Assembly (NCBI RefSeq): GCF_002165775.1
Contig: NZ_NDYP01000009.1
Coordinates: 1-64,000, forward strand
Origin: Campylobacter concisus
GTDB taxonomy: Bacteria > Campylobacterota > Campylobacteria > Campylobacterales > Campylobacteraceae
Reading direction: 5' to 3'
DNA length: 64,000 nt
The translations under genes were made by a program, and so were the position numbers. How positions within the stretch are numbered: the first letter of the stretch is position 1; every line of letters begins with the position of its first letter. Under the pieces are notes generated by a model. It was given only the letters and a program-made list of their open reading frames with translations. It searched no databases and was not told the origin of the DNA. This document shows positions 9,029-18,292 of the stretch, one piece after another.

Positions 9029-9322
9029 CTATTCCTTTACGCTTACAAAATTTACTATTTTTACCTCTTGGCTCTCTTTACAAGCCTCCAGCGCGGCTGC
9101 ATTTTTCACCATATGAGCGCTTTTCATATGCTCTTTTTGGCTTGCAAGATCTTCCCAAATTTCCATAAAACAGTATTCATTTTTACCGCCCACAACCATG
9201 CCGCACTCGTAGCTTATGCAGCCTTTATCTTTTCTTGAAGCTGGCACGATCTCTTTTAAAATTTCTTCAAATTTTGCCTCACACTCAGCTTTTAACTTTA
9301 CATTTACATAAAATCCAATCAT
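9029..9322 (-). CDS. ABM-domain (YgiN-like) quinol monooxygenase family protein
   Basis: This is a 97-residue single-domain ferredoxin-like fold protein of the antibiotic-biosynthesis monooxygenase (ABM) superfamily. The typical pattern is visible: an N-terminal strand MIGFYVNVKLK, then a helix, SRKDKGCISYE, then EYCFMEIWEDLASQKEHMKSAH with the conserved W and H. Such proteins act as small cytoplasmic dimers on quinols, or have unknown substrates. The start at 9322 is chosen for its AAAGGA site 7 bases upstream; the frame extends 13 codons further without one. The specific reaction is not inferable. Confidence 0.8.
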   Translation of the reverse strand: MIGFYVNVKLKAECEAKFEEILKEIVPASRKDKGCISYECGMVVGGKNEYCFMEIWEDLASQKEHMKSAHMVKNAAALEACKESQEVKIVNFVSVKE

Positions 9323-9483
9323 CTGCCCATCCTTTAAAAATTTTTGGCTAAAATAGCGCAATTTAGACGCAAGTTTGCGTATTACATTACAAGGCCTTTA
9401 AACGATGAAATGATACAAAACCCTAAATTTATAATTTCTAAAACCAACTAAAAACAATAAATTTAACCAAAATTGGAGAGAAA

Positions 9484-11937
9484 ATGAAAAGACGAGACTT
9501 TCTAAGATTAAGCGCATTAGGCGCGGCTAGCCTTCAAGCAAAAGAGCTTGGAAGCGCAGAGCAAGCGTTATTTGACAAGAAAAGCGGACTAAGCGCAAAT
9601 AAATTTGGCGCATTTTATATAAGAACTATAGCAGGGCGCGTGGTCGAGACCGTGCCATTTGAGGGAGATGCTTATCCAAACGAGCTAAATAACGCAGTCA
9701 TTGACTACATCCAAAACGAGAGTAGAGTAAAATATCCATTTGTTAGAAAGAGCTTTTTAGCCAATCCAAACAACCCAAAACCTGAGCTTCGTGGCAAAGA
9801 AGAATTTGTGCGTGTGAGCTGGGACGAGGCTATAAAGCTAAGTGCAAAAATTTTAAAAGAAAATTTTGATAAATACGGCGCTGAAGCGATCTACGGACAG
9901 GTTTATCAGTGGGGTAGCCTCGGCAAAGTTGGCCACAGCCAAAAGACCGCAAAAAGGCTACTTAACGTGCTTGGTGGCTACGTAAATGAGCTAGGTGGCT
10001 ACTCATACGGCGCAGCGACTGTCATCATGCCTCACGTCACTGGCTTCGTCGATCCTGCGCTAGCGCCAACAAAGTGGGAGGCTATCTTAAAAAACGCCAA
10101 AACGATCGTATTTTGGGGTACAAACCCAGTCGTTTCAAACAAGATCGCCATTGGCGTGCCGCTTCATAACTCATATAAATACTATGACGAGATCAGAAAA
10201 AAAGGCGAGAGCGGCGAGATGAAAATTTATAGCGTCGATGTTTATCACAACGATAGCGCAAAATACTTTGACTCAAAATACCTTGAAGTCGTGCCCTGCA
10301 CCGATACGGCGATGATGATAGGTATGTGTAATTACCTTTATGAAAAAGGGCTTTATAGTAAAGAATTTATAGAAAAATACACAGTTGGCTTTGATAAATT
10401 TAAAGAGTACATGCTTGGCACAAAAGACGGGGTCAATAAAAATTTAGCTTGGGCAAGTAAAATTTGTGGCGTTAGCGAGCAAGATCTGGCAACTTTTTGT
10501 GAAGACCTAGCCAAAAACGACTCAGTCATAGTTAGTGGCTACGCCATGCAAAGGCAAGATCACGGCGAGATGGCGTATTGGGCGCTTGTGACGCTAAATG
10601 CGATGCTTGGACACATCGGCAAAGAGGGTTGTGGCTTTGTCACAAATGATGGCATGCACAAAAATGCTGATGAGAGCTTCATAGCGCCTAAACTAGCGGC
10701 GTTTGAGACGAAGGTACCTCAAAAATTTATTGATAGTGGCTTAGTGCCAAAGACAAAGGGCTATGAAATGCCAAACTCAAGGCTCATAGACGCGCTTCTA
10801 AGCCCAGGCAAGGAGATAACAAGAAATGGTAAGAGCTATAAACTGCCAAAGATTAGGGTAATGTTTAACGCAAATGGCTCGACTTTCACAAGGCATCCTG
10901 ACGCAAATAGAGCGATAAAAGCTATGCGAAATGTCAATGCTATCATCACTTGCGAGCCATTTTGGACAAGTACAGCTAAATTTAGCGACATCGTCTTGCC
11001 AGCTGCGCTTGAGTACGAGCGAACTGACATCGAAATGGCAAATTCAACGAGCGAGTATTTATTTGCAATAAAGCCACTTGTTAAGCCGTTTGGCGAGAGT
11101 AAGAGCGATTACGAGATCGCAAGACTGATTGCCAAAGAGTGGGGCAGGGAAGAGGCATTTAGCGAGGGTAAAAGCGAGCTAGAGTGGGTCAAGACAATAT
11201 ATGAAGATGCCGTTAAAAAGGCTGCTGAGCTTGGGTATGAGAGCATGCCAAGTTTTGAGGAATTTTGGAAAAAGGGATATTTTAGATTTGACAAGGTCGA
11301 TGAGAAAAAACGTTACTTTACAAACTACAAGAAATTCCGCGACGATCCAGTGGCAAATCCGCTAAAAACGCCATCTGGCAAGATAGAAATTTACTCTGAG
11401 ACGGTCGCTGGCTTTGGCTATGATGACTGCCCACCGCATGCAGCTTGGCTTGAGCCATTTGAGTGGCTGGGCGCAAAAAATAAAAAATATCCTATCGCAA
11501 TCAGCGGCGCGCACTCTAAATTTAGACTTCACTCGCAGCTAAATAACTCTGTACTTCGCAACTTTAACGAGATCGCAGAGCGCGAGCCAGTGCTTATAAA
11601 TCCAAAAACAGCCGAGGCTAGAGGAATAAAGATGGGCGACGTGGTGCGTGTGTTTAATGATAGAGGCGAAATTTTGTGCGGTGCCTTTGTCACTGAGGAC
11701 GTGCCACAAAATGTCGTAATAGTAAGCGAAGGTGCTTGGTACGACCCTGAAAAACCGGGCGAAAAGAGCCTTTGCTTGCACGGAAATTTAAATGTGCTCA
11801 CAAAAGACGTGCCATCAAGCAAGATGAGCCAGAGCAACACCGCTCACACAAGCCTTGTGAATGTCGAGAAATTTAAAGGAGTGCCAAAGCGTGTAACTGC
11901 ATTTGACGCACCAAAGATTAGCATAATGCACGCATAA
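9484..11937 (+). CDS. torA: Periplasmic TMAO/DMSO-type molybdopterin reductase (TorA/BisC family)
   Basis: This is a molybdenum bis-MGD oxidoreductase of 817 residues that would reduce trimethylamine N-oxide, DMSO or related S/N-oxides in the periplasm. The twin-arginine signal RRDFLRL is at residues 3-9. There is no N-terminal Cys cluster, so it lacks the Fe-S centre of PsrA-type enzymes. GGYSYGAATVIMPHV near 171-185 matches the TorA/DorA block that supplies the serine molybdenum ligand (Ser174 here). An AATTGGAG site precedes the ATG. No cytochrome partner (TorC or the monohaem cytochrome found beside the C. jejuni homologue) is adjacent, so its electron donor must be encoded elsewhere. The gene stands alone. 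Confidence 0.88.
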   Translation: MKRRDFLRLSALGAASLQAKELGSAEQALFDKKSGLSANKFGAFYIRTIAGRVVETVPFEGDAYPNELNNAVIDYIQNESRVKYPFVRKSFLANPNNPKPELRGKEEFVRVSWDEAIKLSAKILKENFDKYGAEAIYGQVYQWGSLGKVGHSQKTAKRLLNVLGGYVNELGGYSYGAATVIMPHVTGFVDPALAPTKWEAILKNAKTIVFWGTNPVVSNKIAIGVPLHNSYKYYDEIRKKGESGEMKIYSVDVYHNDSAKYFDSKYLEVVPCTDTAMMIGMCNYLYEKGLYSKEFIEKYTVGFDKFKEYMLGTKDGVNKNLAWASKICGVSEQDLATFCEDLAKNDSVIVSGYAMQRQDHGEMAYWALVTLNAMLGHIGKEGCGFVTNDGMHKNADESFIAPKLAAFETKVPQKFIDSGLVPKTKGYEMPNSRLIDALLSPGKEITRNGKSYKLPKIRVMFNANGSTFTRHPDANRAIKAMRNVNAIITCEPFWTSTAKFSDIVLPAALEYERTDIEMANSTSEYLFAIKPLVKPFGESKSDYEIARLIAKEWGREEAFSEGKSELEWVKTIYEDAVKKAAELGYESMPSFEEFWKKGYFRFDKVDEKKRYFTNYKKFRDDPVANPLKTPSGKIEIYSETVAGFGYDDCPPHAAWLEPFEWLGAKNKKYPIAISGAHSKFRLHSQLNNSVLRNFNEIAEREPVLINPKTAEARGIKMGDVVRVFNDRGEILCGAFVTEDVPQNVVIVSEGAWYDPEKPGEKSLCLHGNLNVLTKDVPSSKMSQSNTAHTSLVNVEKFKGVPKRVTAFDAPKISIMHA

Positions 11938-11943
11938 AATAAA

Positions 11944-11965
11944 AGCTATCCTTAAATGGATAGCT
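11944..11965. terminator. Bidirectional terminator between torA and the dynamin genes
   Basis: An 8-bp stem (AGCTATCC at 11944-11951 with its complement at 11958-11965) has a 6-base loop. On the minus strand it is followed by TTTTATTTTA, so it best terminates the GTPase operon. It is also the only hairpin after torA. Confidence 0.65.
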
Positions 11966-11985
11966 CTAAGCTTTAAAAATTTTAT

Positions 11986-13818
11986 TTATCTTAATAACAA
12001 TGAATTTTCACAAAGCTCTTCAATCTTTGAGATTTGCTCTTTAACTCTTTCTTTTAAGCCATCAAGCATTGCTATTTTTAAAGTATAAATTTCATTAAAA
12101 TCGCTCTTTATATCAAGCAAAATTTTATTTAAAAACGAGCTGTTTGAGCACATTAAAGCTTCAAACTCATAAAGGCTAAACGCATCAAGCATGCGCTCAT
12201 AGACATCTTTTGCACTTGGAATATAAAGTGGTGTATTCATCTGCAGGTGCGACTCTAGCGTCTTTTCTATCTTTTGTTTTATAAAATAAACCGCGAGTTT
12301 GAGCGCGTTTTCATAGTTTGAGGCTAGCTTTATATCAAGCTTTTCAAAAAACAAAGAGACCTTTTGTGTGGCCTTAAATTTAGCCGTTTCATACTCTCTT
12401 AAAAAATTTTCATATGTCCGTCCGGCATAGGTATTTATGGATTTTGTTTCGTAAGCCAAGGCTTGATCATCAAAGCTAGCGTAATTTTCATAGCGAGATT
12501 TGTATATTAAAAATTTATCCTCTAAATTTTTATAAAGCTCATTAAATGCTGAGGTTATTGCATTTTCTAGCTCTTTTAGATCTTTTTTGTAGCGTTTAAA
12601 AAATTTATTAAAAACCACATCTTCGTAGATAAGTTTTGAAAAGACTTCGTCGCTATCAAGACTTATTACCTCAAAATTTTCACGCTTATAAATTTCTTTG
12701 TTTAAAAGCGTCTTTGAAGCGTTAAATTTTGTCTTTGAAAATGGCTTAAGTAGCTTAAATACTTCATCGGCGGCAAGTTTTATAACTTCACTCATTTGAC
12801 TATAACTTAAAGCGATCTTTGGCTTAAACTCCTCTTTTATCGCCTCCAGCCTCTCATCTAATGAGCCACTAAATTCATCTAAAATCAACTGCGCATTATC
12901 ATAAATTTCTAGATGTTTTTCTTGCTCGTTGGTTAGGAGTTTTACGATCTTTTTTGCCCTTACTTTTATGAAATTTTCTTTAAAGCTCTTGTTTAAAAAG
13001 CACTCTTTAATAGCCTTTAGAGCTTCATTAAAATTTGAAGCTTCAAGTAGGCCTTTGTCATTATTTGTTATGCCAAGAAGGGCTTGCTTTGATGAGATAG
13101 CGATGATATCCTCAAAAAGCTCGCCATAAGTTTGCCTAGTGTGTTTTAGCAAACTTTCAAGCTCTTCCTTACTTAGCTTGTCCTTTTGGTTGATTAGGCA
13201 GATCGCTTTTAGATCATTTGCTTTTAAAATTTCTTTGATACTTTCAAGCTCGCTTGCCTTTGCGGCGTTGTTTGCAAGGCTTAGCCATATTGCGCCGCTA
13301 ACCTTTTTTAGCGTATTTTTTGTCTCTTTTGTGTCAGCATCTCTTAGCGAGTTTAGGCCAGGAGTGTCGATGAAATTTATCTCTTTTAAAATTTCACTTG
13401 GCGCATAAAGCATCATACTAGAAACTTGCTCGCCTAACTTATTTAGCTCGGCTAGATCGCTACTTGCTAGCAGGCTTTCGCTACCGTTTATAAATTTCAC
13501 GCTTAGAAGTGGCATCTTTGCAAATTTTAGCCTCACAGCCTTTGCGGTGACTGGAGTTAGTCCTGATGGCAAGATATCTTGACCAAGAAGTGCGTTTAAA
13601 AATGTTGATTTTCCACTTGAAAATTGACCGATAACAGCTATTAGTGGTGGCTCATTTAGAGTGTCTATTAGTAAATTTAAGCTCTCTTTTATCTGCTCGC
13701 TTATATGCAAGCTAGGATCGTTTAGATCATTTACGAGCCTAGCTAGCTCACCCTTAAAATCATTTGTAAAGACCTTAAAATATCTCGCTTTGTAGGCATT
13801 TATAAACTCATTAAACAT
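11986..13818 (-). CDS. Dynamin-like GTPase, second of the pair (DLP2 type)
   Basis: This is a bacterial dynamin-like protein of 610 residues. The GTPase domain has G1 GQFSSGKST at residues 64-72, G3 DTPGLNS near 150 and G4 NQKDKL. Long helical, heptad-rich sequence follows for the neck and trunk. In C. jejuni a pair of such proteins (Cj0411/Cj0412) forms a hetero-tetramer that tethers membranes; the sizes here match that pair. It overlaps the upstream partner by 8 bases, implying translational coupling and fixed stoichiometry. No obvious transmembrane helix is present, so membrane binding probably uses a paddle. The physiological role is not known. Confidence 0.88.
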   Translation of the reverse strand: MFNEFINAYKARYFKVFTNDFKGELARLVNDLNDPSLHISEQIKESLNLLIDTLNEPPLIAVIGQFSSGKSTFLNALLGQDILPSGLTPVTAKAVRLKFAKMPLLSVKFINGSESLLASSDLAELNKLGEQVSSMMLYAPSEILKEINFIDTPGLNSLRDADTKETKNTLKKVSGAIWLSLANNAAKASELESIKEILKANDLKAICLINQKDKLSKEELESLLKHTRQTYGELFEDIIAISSKQALLGITNNDKGLLEASNFNEALKAIKECFLNKSFKENFIKVRAKKIVKLLTNEQEKHLEIYDNAQLILDEFSGSLDERLEAIKEEFKPKIALSYSQMSEVIKLAADEVFKLLKPFSKTKFNASKTLLNKEIYKRENFEVISLDSDEVFSKLIYEDVVFNKFFKRYKKDLKELENAITSAFNELYKNLEDKFLIYKSRYENYASFDDQALAYETKSINTYAGRTYENFLREYETAKFKATQKVSLFFEKLDIKLASNYENALKLAVYFIKQKIEKTLESHLQMNTPLYIPSAKDVYERMLDAFSLYEFEALMCSNSSFLNKILLDIKSDFNEIYTLKIAMLDGLKERVKEQISKIEELCENSLLLR

Positions 13819-15898
13819 TTTTAATATCCTCTAAAAGTGAGAAAATTTCATCTTGCAAGGAGGTCTTTTGTTTAAGCTTTGAAATTGAGCTTTGATTTTG
13901 TAAATTTAGCTCATTAAGTTTTTCATTGAGCACTAAAAGCCTTTTATTTAAAGCCTCTTTTTGGCTCATCTCATAAGCCTTTACTCGCTCTTTTAGCAGC
14001 TTTTTTTCATGTTCTGCTAGCGTCTCACAAAACTGCGATATGCTTTTATTGTTAAGTAAATTTTGTCTTAAACTTAAAAGTGCCTCATCTGGCTCATTTT
14101 TACTTAAAATTTTAGCTTCAAGCTCATCTAAAAGCTCGCTAAAATCAAGCTCTACACCCATTTGCTTTAAAAAGTCATTTATGCTAAAAATTTTATTTTC
14201 ACTCACCTTAAAGCCATCAAAACTTAAAGCGATATTTTGCTCGCATGACTTTGTCTGAACTAAAGTTTCATTTCTAGCCTCTCTCATAAGTGCCGCAACT
14301 CCGTCATGAAGTGTAGTTTTTGCTATTTGTGTAAGACTTTTTAGATTTAAATTTTCTCTTTTGCTTTTACAGTAAGCGATCTCGCTCTTAAGCTTTTCAT
14401 TTAAATTTTGTAGTAGTGCTTCAAGCCCCATTTTATAGATATCTTTTACATTTTTATCATCGAGTTTTTTTAGCTCGCTTTCTAAAAGTCTTTCAAGTTT
14501 TGTGAAATTTTCATTAAGAGAATTTTTGATATTTGCTTGCTCGTTTTGCAAAGCTTCTAGCTCTAAACCAAAGGCCTTAAGCTCTAAAATTTCAGCCTTT
14601 GTGGCTTCGAGTTTTGTTTTTAAAATATTTTGCAATTCTTTTTGATATGAGCTTAAAATTAGAGCTGATTTTTTAGAGTCTTTACCAAAAAGCACATCGT
14701 AAAGATACTCTTTAAACTCCGGCACGCCACTATTTAAAGCGCCATCAAGATAAGCTTTCGCGCTAAGGGCAAAATAATCTATCTTAATATCATTTATCTG
14801 CTCGCCAATCGCCTTTTTTACGTAGTTAAGCGTTTCATTAATATCCTTTGCGTCTAACTCATCAGCGTGAGTTAGCACGATAGCAACTCTTACGATGTGC
14901 GAGTTCTCAAGGCATTTTTTCAAAAATAGTGCGTCTTTTTGCGTTGCACTTTGCGAAGCATTCATAAGATGAGCCAAAAGGTCGCACTCTTTCATAAAAT
15001 TTGTAGTAATTTGCTCTCTTAAAACGATCGCATCATCTATGCCAGGAGTGTCTATAATGCAGACATTATCTCTTAAAAGCTCCAAGTCATCATAAAGCTC
15101 AACGCTTTTTACGAGATTTGCCGTTTTTGAGCTTGAAGATGTATAGTTTTTTATCTCATCTAGGCTGATCTCTACGCTACTAGCTGGTAAATTTTTGCTT
15201 GAAAGTCCAAGCTTTTCTAGCTCATCTGGGCTATAAAAATTTACCTTTGCATGGCTATTTGATGCGTGCTTTAAGATGGTTAAATTTATGGTCTCAGGCA
15301 CATTTGAAGTGCCAAGGACGGATTTGTTTAAAAGCGCATTTAAAAGCGTTGATTTGCCAGAGTTTATGATGCCGCTTACTGCGATGTTAAAAAGCGTTTC
15401 ATTTGATCTTTTCTTGGCTTTTTTCAAAGCTAGTAAAAATTCTTTATCTTCACCAAGTATGCTTGCTTTTTCATTTATCTCATTTAGAAAATCCAAGCTC
15501 TTGTGAAAATGATCTTTTGGCTTCGCATTAGAAATTTCAGCTTTATTTTGATTTGAGTTTTTGCTTATAAATTTTATTAAAAAATCAAATTTTTCATGGC
15601 TAATTATCTTTTCATCACATAGCTTTTGTAAGTAGGTTACAAGTTCATCACTTGAAATTTTTGCTTCATTTAGTGCTTTTAGTGTGGCTAGCTGTGCACT
15701 TTGTATGCTAAAGATATCAAGTCCTACGCCTAGCTTTTTTAAGATAGTTCTAAACTCAGCAAGAGCCATAAACTCATCTAAATTTTTCTCATCACAAGAT
15801 AAAAGAAGCGCCAGTAGATCTGGGTAAAAAGGCACGCTCGCATCGGTATTGGCGTAAATTTTATTTAAATGCCAAGCGTGATTTAAAAACTCGTCCAT
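13811..15898 (-). CDS. Dynamin-like GTPase, first of the pair (DLP1 type)
   Basis: This is the partner dynamin-like protein of 695 residues. An N-terminal helical extension of about 165 residues precedes the GTPase domain: G1 GIINSGKST near 176-184, G3 DTPGID near 280 and G4 THADEL near 345. The remainder is mostly coiled-coil, Lys/Glu/Leu-rich sequence. The N-terminal extension distinguishes it from the 610-residue partner and corresponds to the longer C. jejuni protein, which uses it for hetero-oligomer assembly. It lies 97 bases after tsaD on the same strand with no clear ribosome site. In C. jejuni the pair sits beside frdCAB; here they are about 8 kb apart. Confidence 0.87.
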   Translation of the reverse strand: MDEFLNHAWHLNKIYANTDASVPFYPDLLALLLSCDEKNLDEFMALAEFRTILKKLGVGLDIFSIQSAQLATLKALNEAKISSDELVTYLQKLCDEKIISHEKFDFLIKFISKNSNQNKAEISNAKPKDHFHKSLDFLNEINEKASILGEDKEFLLALKKAKKRSNETLFNIAVSGIINSGKSTLLNALLNKSVLGTSNVPETINLTILKHASNSHAKVNFYSPDELEKLGLSSKNLPASSVEISLDEIKNYTSSSSKTANLVKSVELYDDLELLRDNVCIIDTPGIDDAIVLREQITTNFMKECDLLAHLMNASQSATQKDALFLKKCLENSHIVRVAIVLTHADELDAKDINETLNYVKKAIGEQINDIKIDYFALSAKAYLDGALNSGVPEFKEYLYDVLFGKDSKKSALILSSYQKELQNILKTKLEATKAEILELKAFGLELEALQNEQANIKNSLNENFTKLERLLESELKKLDDKNVKDIYKMGLEALLQNLNEKLKSEIAYCKSKRENLNLKSLTQIAKTTLHDGVAALMREARNETLVQTKSCEQNIALSFDGFKVSENKIFSINDFLKQMGVELDFSELLDELEAKILSKNEPDEALLSLRQNLLNNKSISQFCETLAEHEKKLLKERVKAYEMSQKEALNKRLLVLNEKLNELNLQNQSSISKLKQKTSLQDEIFSLLEDIKNV

Positions 15899-15995
15899 TA
15901 AAGATTCTTTTTTTGAAATTTTTTAGATTTTATTACGTTTTTACTTACGAAGCTATCAAGATTTAGGCGCAAAATTTTATGTTTTTTAAAAAAGT

Positions 15996-17003
15996 TTAAT
16001 TTAACTCAAGCTTTTTAAAGCCAACTCTTGGATTTATATTTAGCTCGCTATGGCTTATAAACTCGCCTTTTAGGTACTTCTCACGTCCAGCTCTTGCTAT
16101 CATCAAGGCGTTATCAGAGCAAAACTCAAGTGGAGCTAGCAAAAGCTCGCACTCGTTTTTTTGACAAAGCATCTCAAGCCTTTTTCGTAAATTTAGATTT
16201 GCACTTGCACCGCCAACTACGCCAAAACGCTTAAAATTTCTTAAACAAAAGACCTTTTCAAGCTTGTTTAAAATGTGCTCACAAGCAGTATTTTCAAAGG
16301 CGTAGCAGATGTCAGCAATATCTTTTTGAGTGATACTATCTAGCTTTGAAATTTCAACTCTTACTTGGTTTTTAAGCCCTGAAAAACTATACTCAAGGCG
16401 TTTATCATGAAGAAGTGGAATGGTAAAATGAAACCTCTCTTTGTCTTTGCAAAGTAGGGCATTTTGCTGAACTACGGCACCGCCTGGATAGCCAAGATCA
16501 AGCATTTTAGCAACCTTGTCAAAGCTCTCACCAAAGCTATCATCGCCAGTACTTGCAAGCTCAGTGATTTCACCATTTTCGTCAATCTCTAAGATCATCG
16601 TATGCCCGCCACTAACTAACAGGACGCCAAGTGGAAAGATGGCTTCACGATCTAAAAATAGTGAGTAGATGTGGCCAACTAGGTGATTTACGGCAATTAG
16701 CGGGATATTTAGAGCCACGCTTAATGCTTTTGCCATGCTGACGCCACCTATTAGGCTCACACTAAGACCCGGCTCATTTGTTACAGCGATCGCTTTTATT
16801 TCTTTAAAATTTGGCAAGATATCCTCTAAGAGTGCTGGCAGTGCCTTTGTATGAAGCCTAGCTGCAAGCTCAGGAACCACACCACCAAAGATAGCGTGCT
16901 CCTCTTCTTGAGAAATTTTTTTATAATAAATCTTCTCTAAAGTGCGTTCGTCTATGAGTGCAACCGAGCTATCATCGCAGCTACTTTCTATGCCAAGTAT
17001 CAT
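15996..17003 (-). CDS. tsaD: tRNA N6-threonylcarbamoyladenosine transferase TsaD
   Basis: This is an ASKHA-fold metalloenzyme that transfers the threonylcarbamoyl group to A37 of ANN-decoding tRNAs. The start MILGIESSCDDSSVAL and the metal-binding HLVGH motif (about residues 105-109) are diagnostic. GTGDDSFGE- and SFSGLK-type blocks follow. The 335-residue length is standard. It overlaps pgp1 by 4 bases and closes a cdsA-dxr-uraA-pgp1-tsaD gene run. The gene is essential in most bacteria. Confidence 0.96.
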   Translation of the reverse strand: MILGIESSCDDSSVALIDERTLEKIYYKKISQEEEHAIFGGVVPELAARLHTKALPALLEDILPNFKEIKAIAVTNEPGLSVSLIGGVSMAKALSVALNIPLIAVNHLVGHIYSLFLDREAIFPLGVLLVSGGHTMILEIDENGEITELASTGDDSFGESFDKVAKMLDLGYPGGAVVQQNALLCKDKERFHFTIPLLHDKRLEYSFSGLKNQVRVEISKLDSITQKDIADICYAFENTACEHILNKLEKVFCLRNFKRFGVVGGASANLNLRKRLEMLCQKNECELLLAPLEFCSDNALMIARAGREKYLKGEFISHSELNINPRVGFKKLELN

Positions 17004-18292
17004 CTAAACTCCGCTAAGATCATGCCAGCAAATTTCTCTTTGTCATCTTCGTTTTTATAAAACTCGACTCTATAAATTTTGCCATCTTTATCGATGCTAT
17101 AGCTTTTATTTAGGCTATTTTTAGTCACTTCTTGCTCGCTCTCATCGATACTTTTTGTACCGTATCCTATGACATTTACGCGTACGTTTTTGAGTGCTTT
17201 TACTTTAAAGCTCTTTTTCACGCTAAATTTATCGCCACTTTTTAATGTAAGCTCGCTACCGTCACTTATTAGTGAAATTTTATCAAGTGGTTTTGCAAAC
17301 TCAAAATATTGTGGTTTTAATCTAGTAACAAAGCGGTTGCCGTACTGCACTTTGAAGCTACCATTTTCTTTTATGACGGCTATTAGCGGATTTGGTGAGC
17401 TGTAATTTAACTCGCCTTTTTTAAGCGGGACAAAATTTATTAAAGGCTTTAGATTTTTAAGACTTATCGCGTATGAATTTTCAAGCTCGAGTCTAATCTC
17501 TTTTTCGATTGCCTTTTTTACGCTTTTAACATCAAGATTAAACGGCCTAGTAAAGCTAATGCCAGCTTTTTTCATATACTCTTCAATAGCGATTAGATGG
17601 TAATAAGTCCTTTGCTCGGCGTTTAAATTTTTACTAGCTTCGTTTGCAAAAGCTGATTTATTTTGCGTGATAGCATAGTAAGTTAGACTTTTTAGCATCT
17701 CTTTGTCACCCATCGCAGTGTGCGTGTTTTTGATGTGATACTGGTGTTTTTGATCTATTAGATGCTTATTTAGCACATCTTTTACGCTTGAGGCGATACT
17801 TTCAAGCTCTGGATATTTTGAGCCAGGAAGCGTGCTTTGATCAATGATGCAAGTATTGCCCCATTTATCTGGATTTTCGTCTTTGTTTATAAATTTATCT
17901 CTGTAATATCCGCTTCCATCGTGTAAATTTAAGATAAGTGTGACGTTTTTATTGGTGATGACGTCTTTTATCTTCATTACTGAATTATAGTCAGGATCGT
18001 TTTTATCGACATGGGCGAATTTTCTATTCATATCGCCTTTTGTACCGCGGCTTCGCTCGATGATGCTTGGAAAATTTAAATTTGGTACAACCCAAAGAGA
18101 GCCTTTTGTGATGTTGTAGTCAGTTGCTACGATCGAAGCTGCTAAAAATCCACCTGGCTCATCGCCTTGAATGCCACCGATTAACAACATCGTGTTTTCA
18201 CTTGGCTCACCTTTTTTGATAAGCGCATAGTCTAAAGTATTGGCTAAACTAGCAGTGGCAAAGGTTAGTAAGAAAAGTAAAAATTTACGCAT
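17000..18292 (-). CDS. pgp1: Peptidoglycan DL-carboxypeptidase, cell-shape determinant (Pgp1/Csd4 family)
   Basis: This is a periplasmic M14-family zinc carboxypeptidase that trims muropeptide tripeptides to dipeptides and is needed for helical cell shape in Campylobacter and Helicobacter. The signal peptide is MRKFLLFLLTFATASLA. The unusual Gln-containing zinc site known from H. pylori Csd4 is visible: Gln42 and Glu45 in GGIQGDE and His124 in NLHDGSG. The C-terminal 170 residues would be the accessory beta domains. Its ATG overlaps the uraA stop (TAATG). The position next to tsaD and near dxr matches C. jejuni pgp1 (Cj1345c). At 430 residues it is slightly shorter than that homologue. Confidence 0.9.
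   Translation of the reverse strand: MRKFLLFLLTFATASLANTLDYALIKKGEPSENTMLLIGGIQGDEPGGFLAASIVATDYNITKGSLWVVPNLNFPSIIERSRGTKGDMNRKFAHVDKNDPDYNSVMKIKDVITNKNVTLILNLHDGSGYYRDKFINKDENPDKWGNTCIIDQSTLPGSKYPELESIASSVKDVLNKHLIDQKHQYHIKNTHTAMGDKEMLKSLTYYAITQNKSAFANEASKNLNAEQRTYYHLIAIEEYMKKAGISFTRPFNLDVKSVKKAIEKEIRLELENSYAISLKNLKPLINFVPLKKGELNYSSPNPLIAVIKENGSFKVQYGNRFVTRLKPQYFEFAKPLDKISLISDGSELTLKSGDKFSVKKSFKVKALKNVRVNVIGYGTKSIDESEQEVTKNSLNKSYSIDKDGKIYRVEFYKNEDDKEKFAGMILAEFR

Noticed and set aside
8770..9238. Plus-strand frames opposite the small hypothetical and monooxygenase genes
   Set aside because: They are antisense shadows of better-supported minus-strand genes and have no ribosome sites or recognisable domains.
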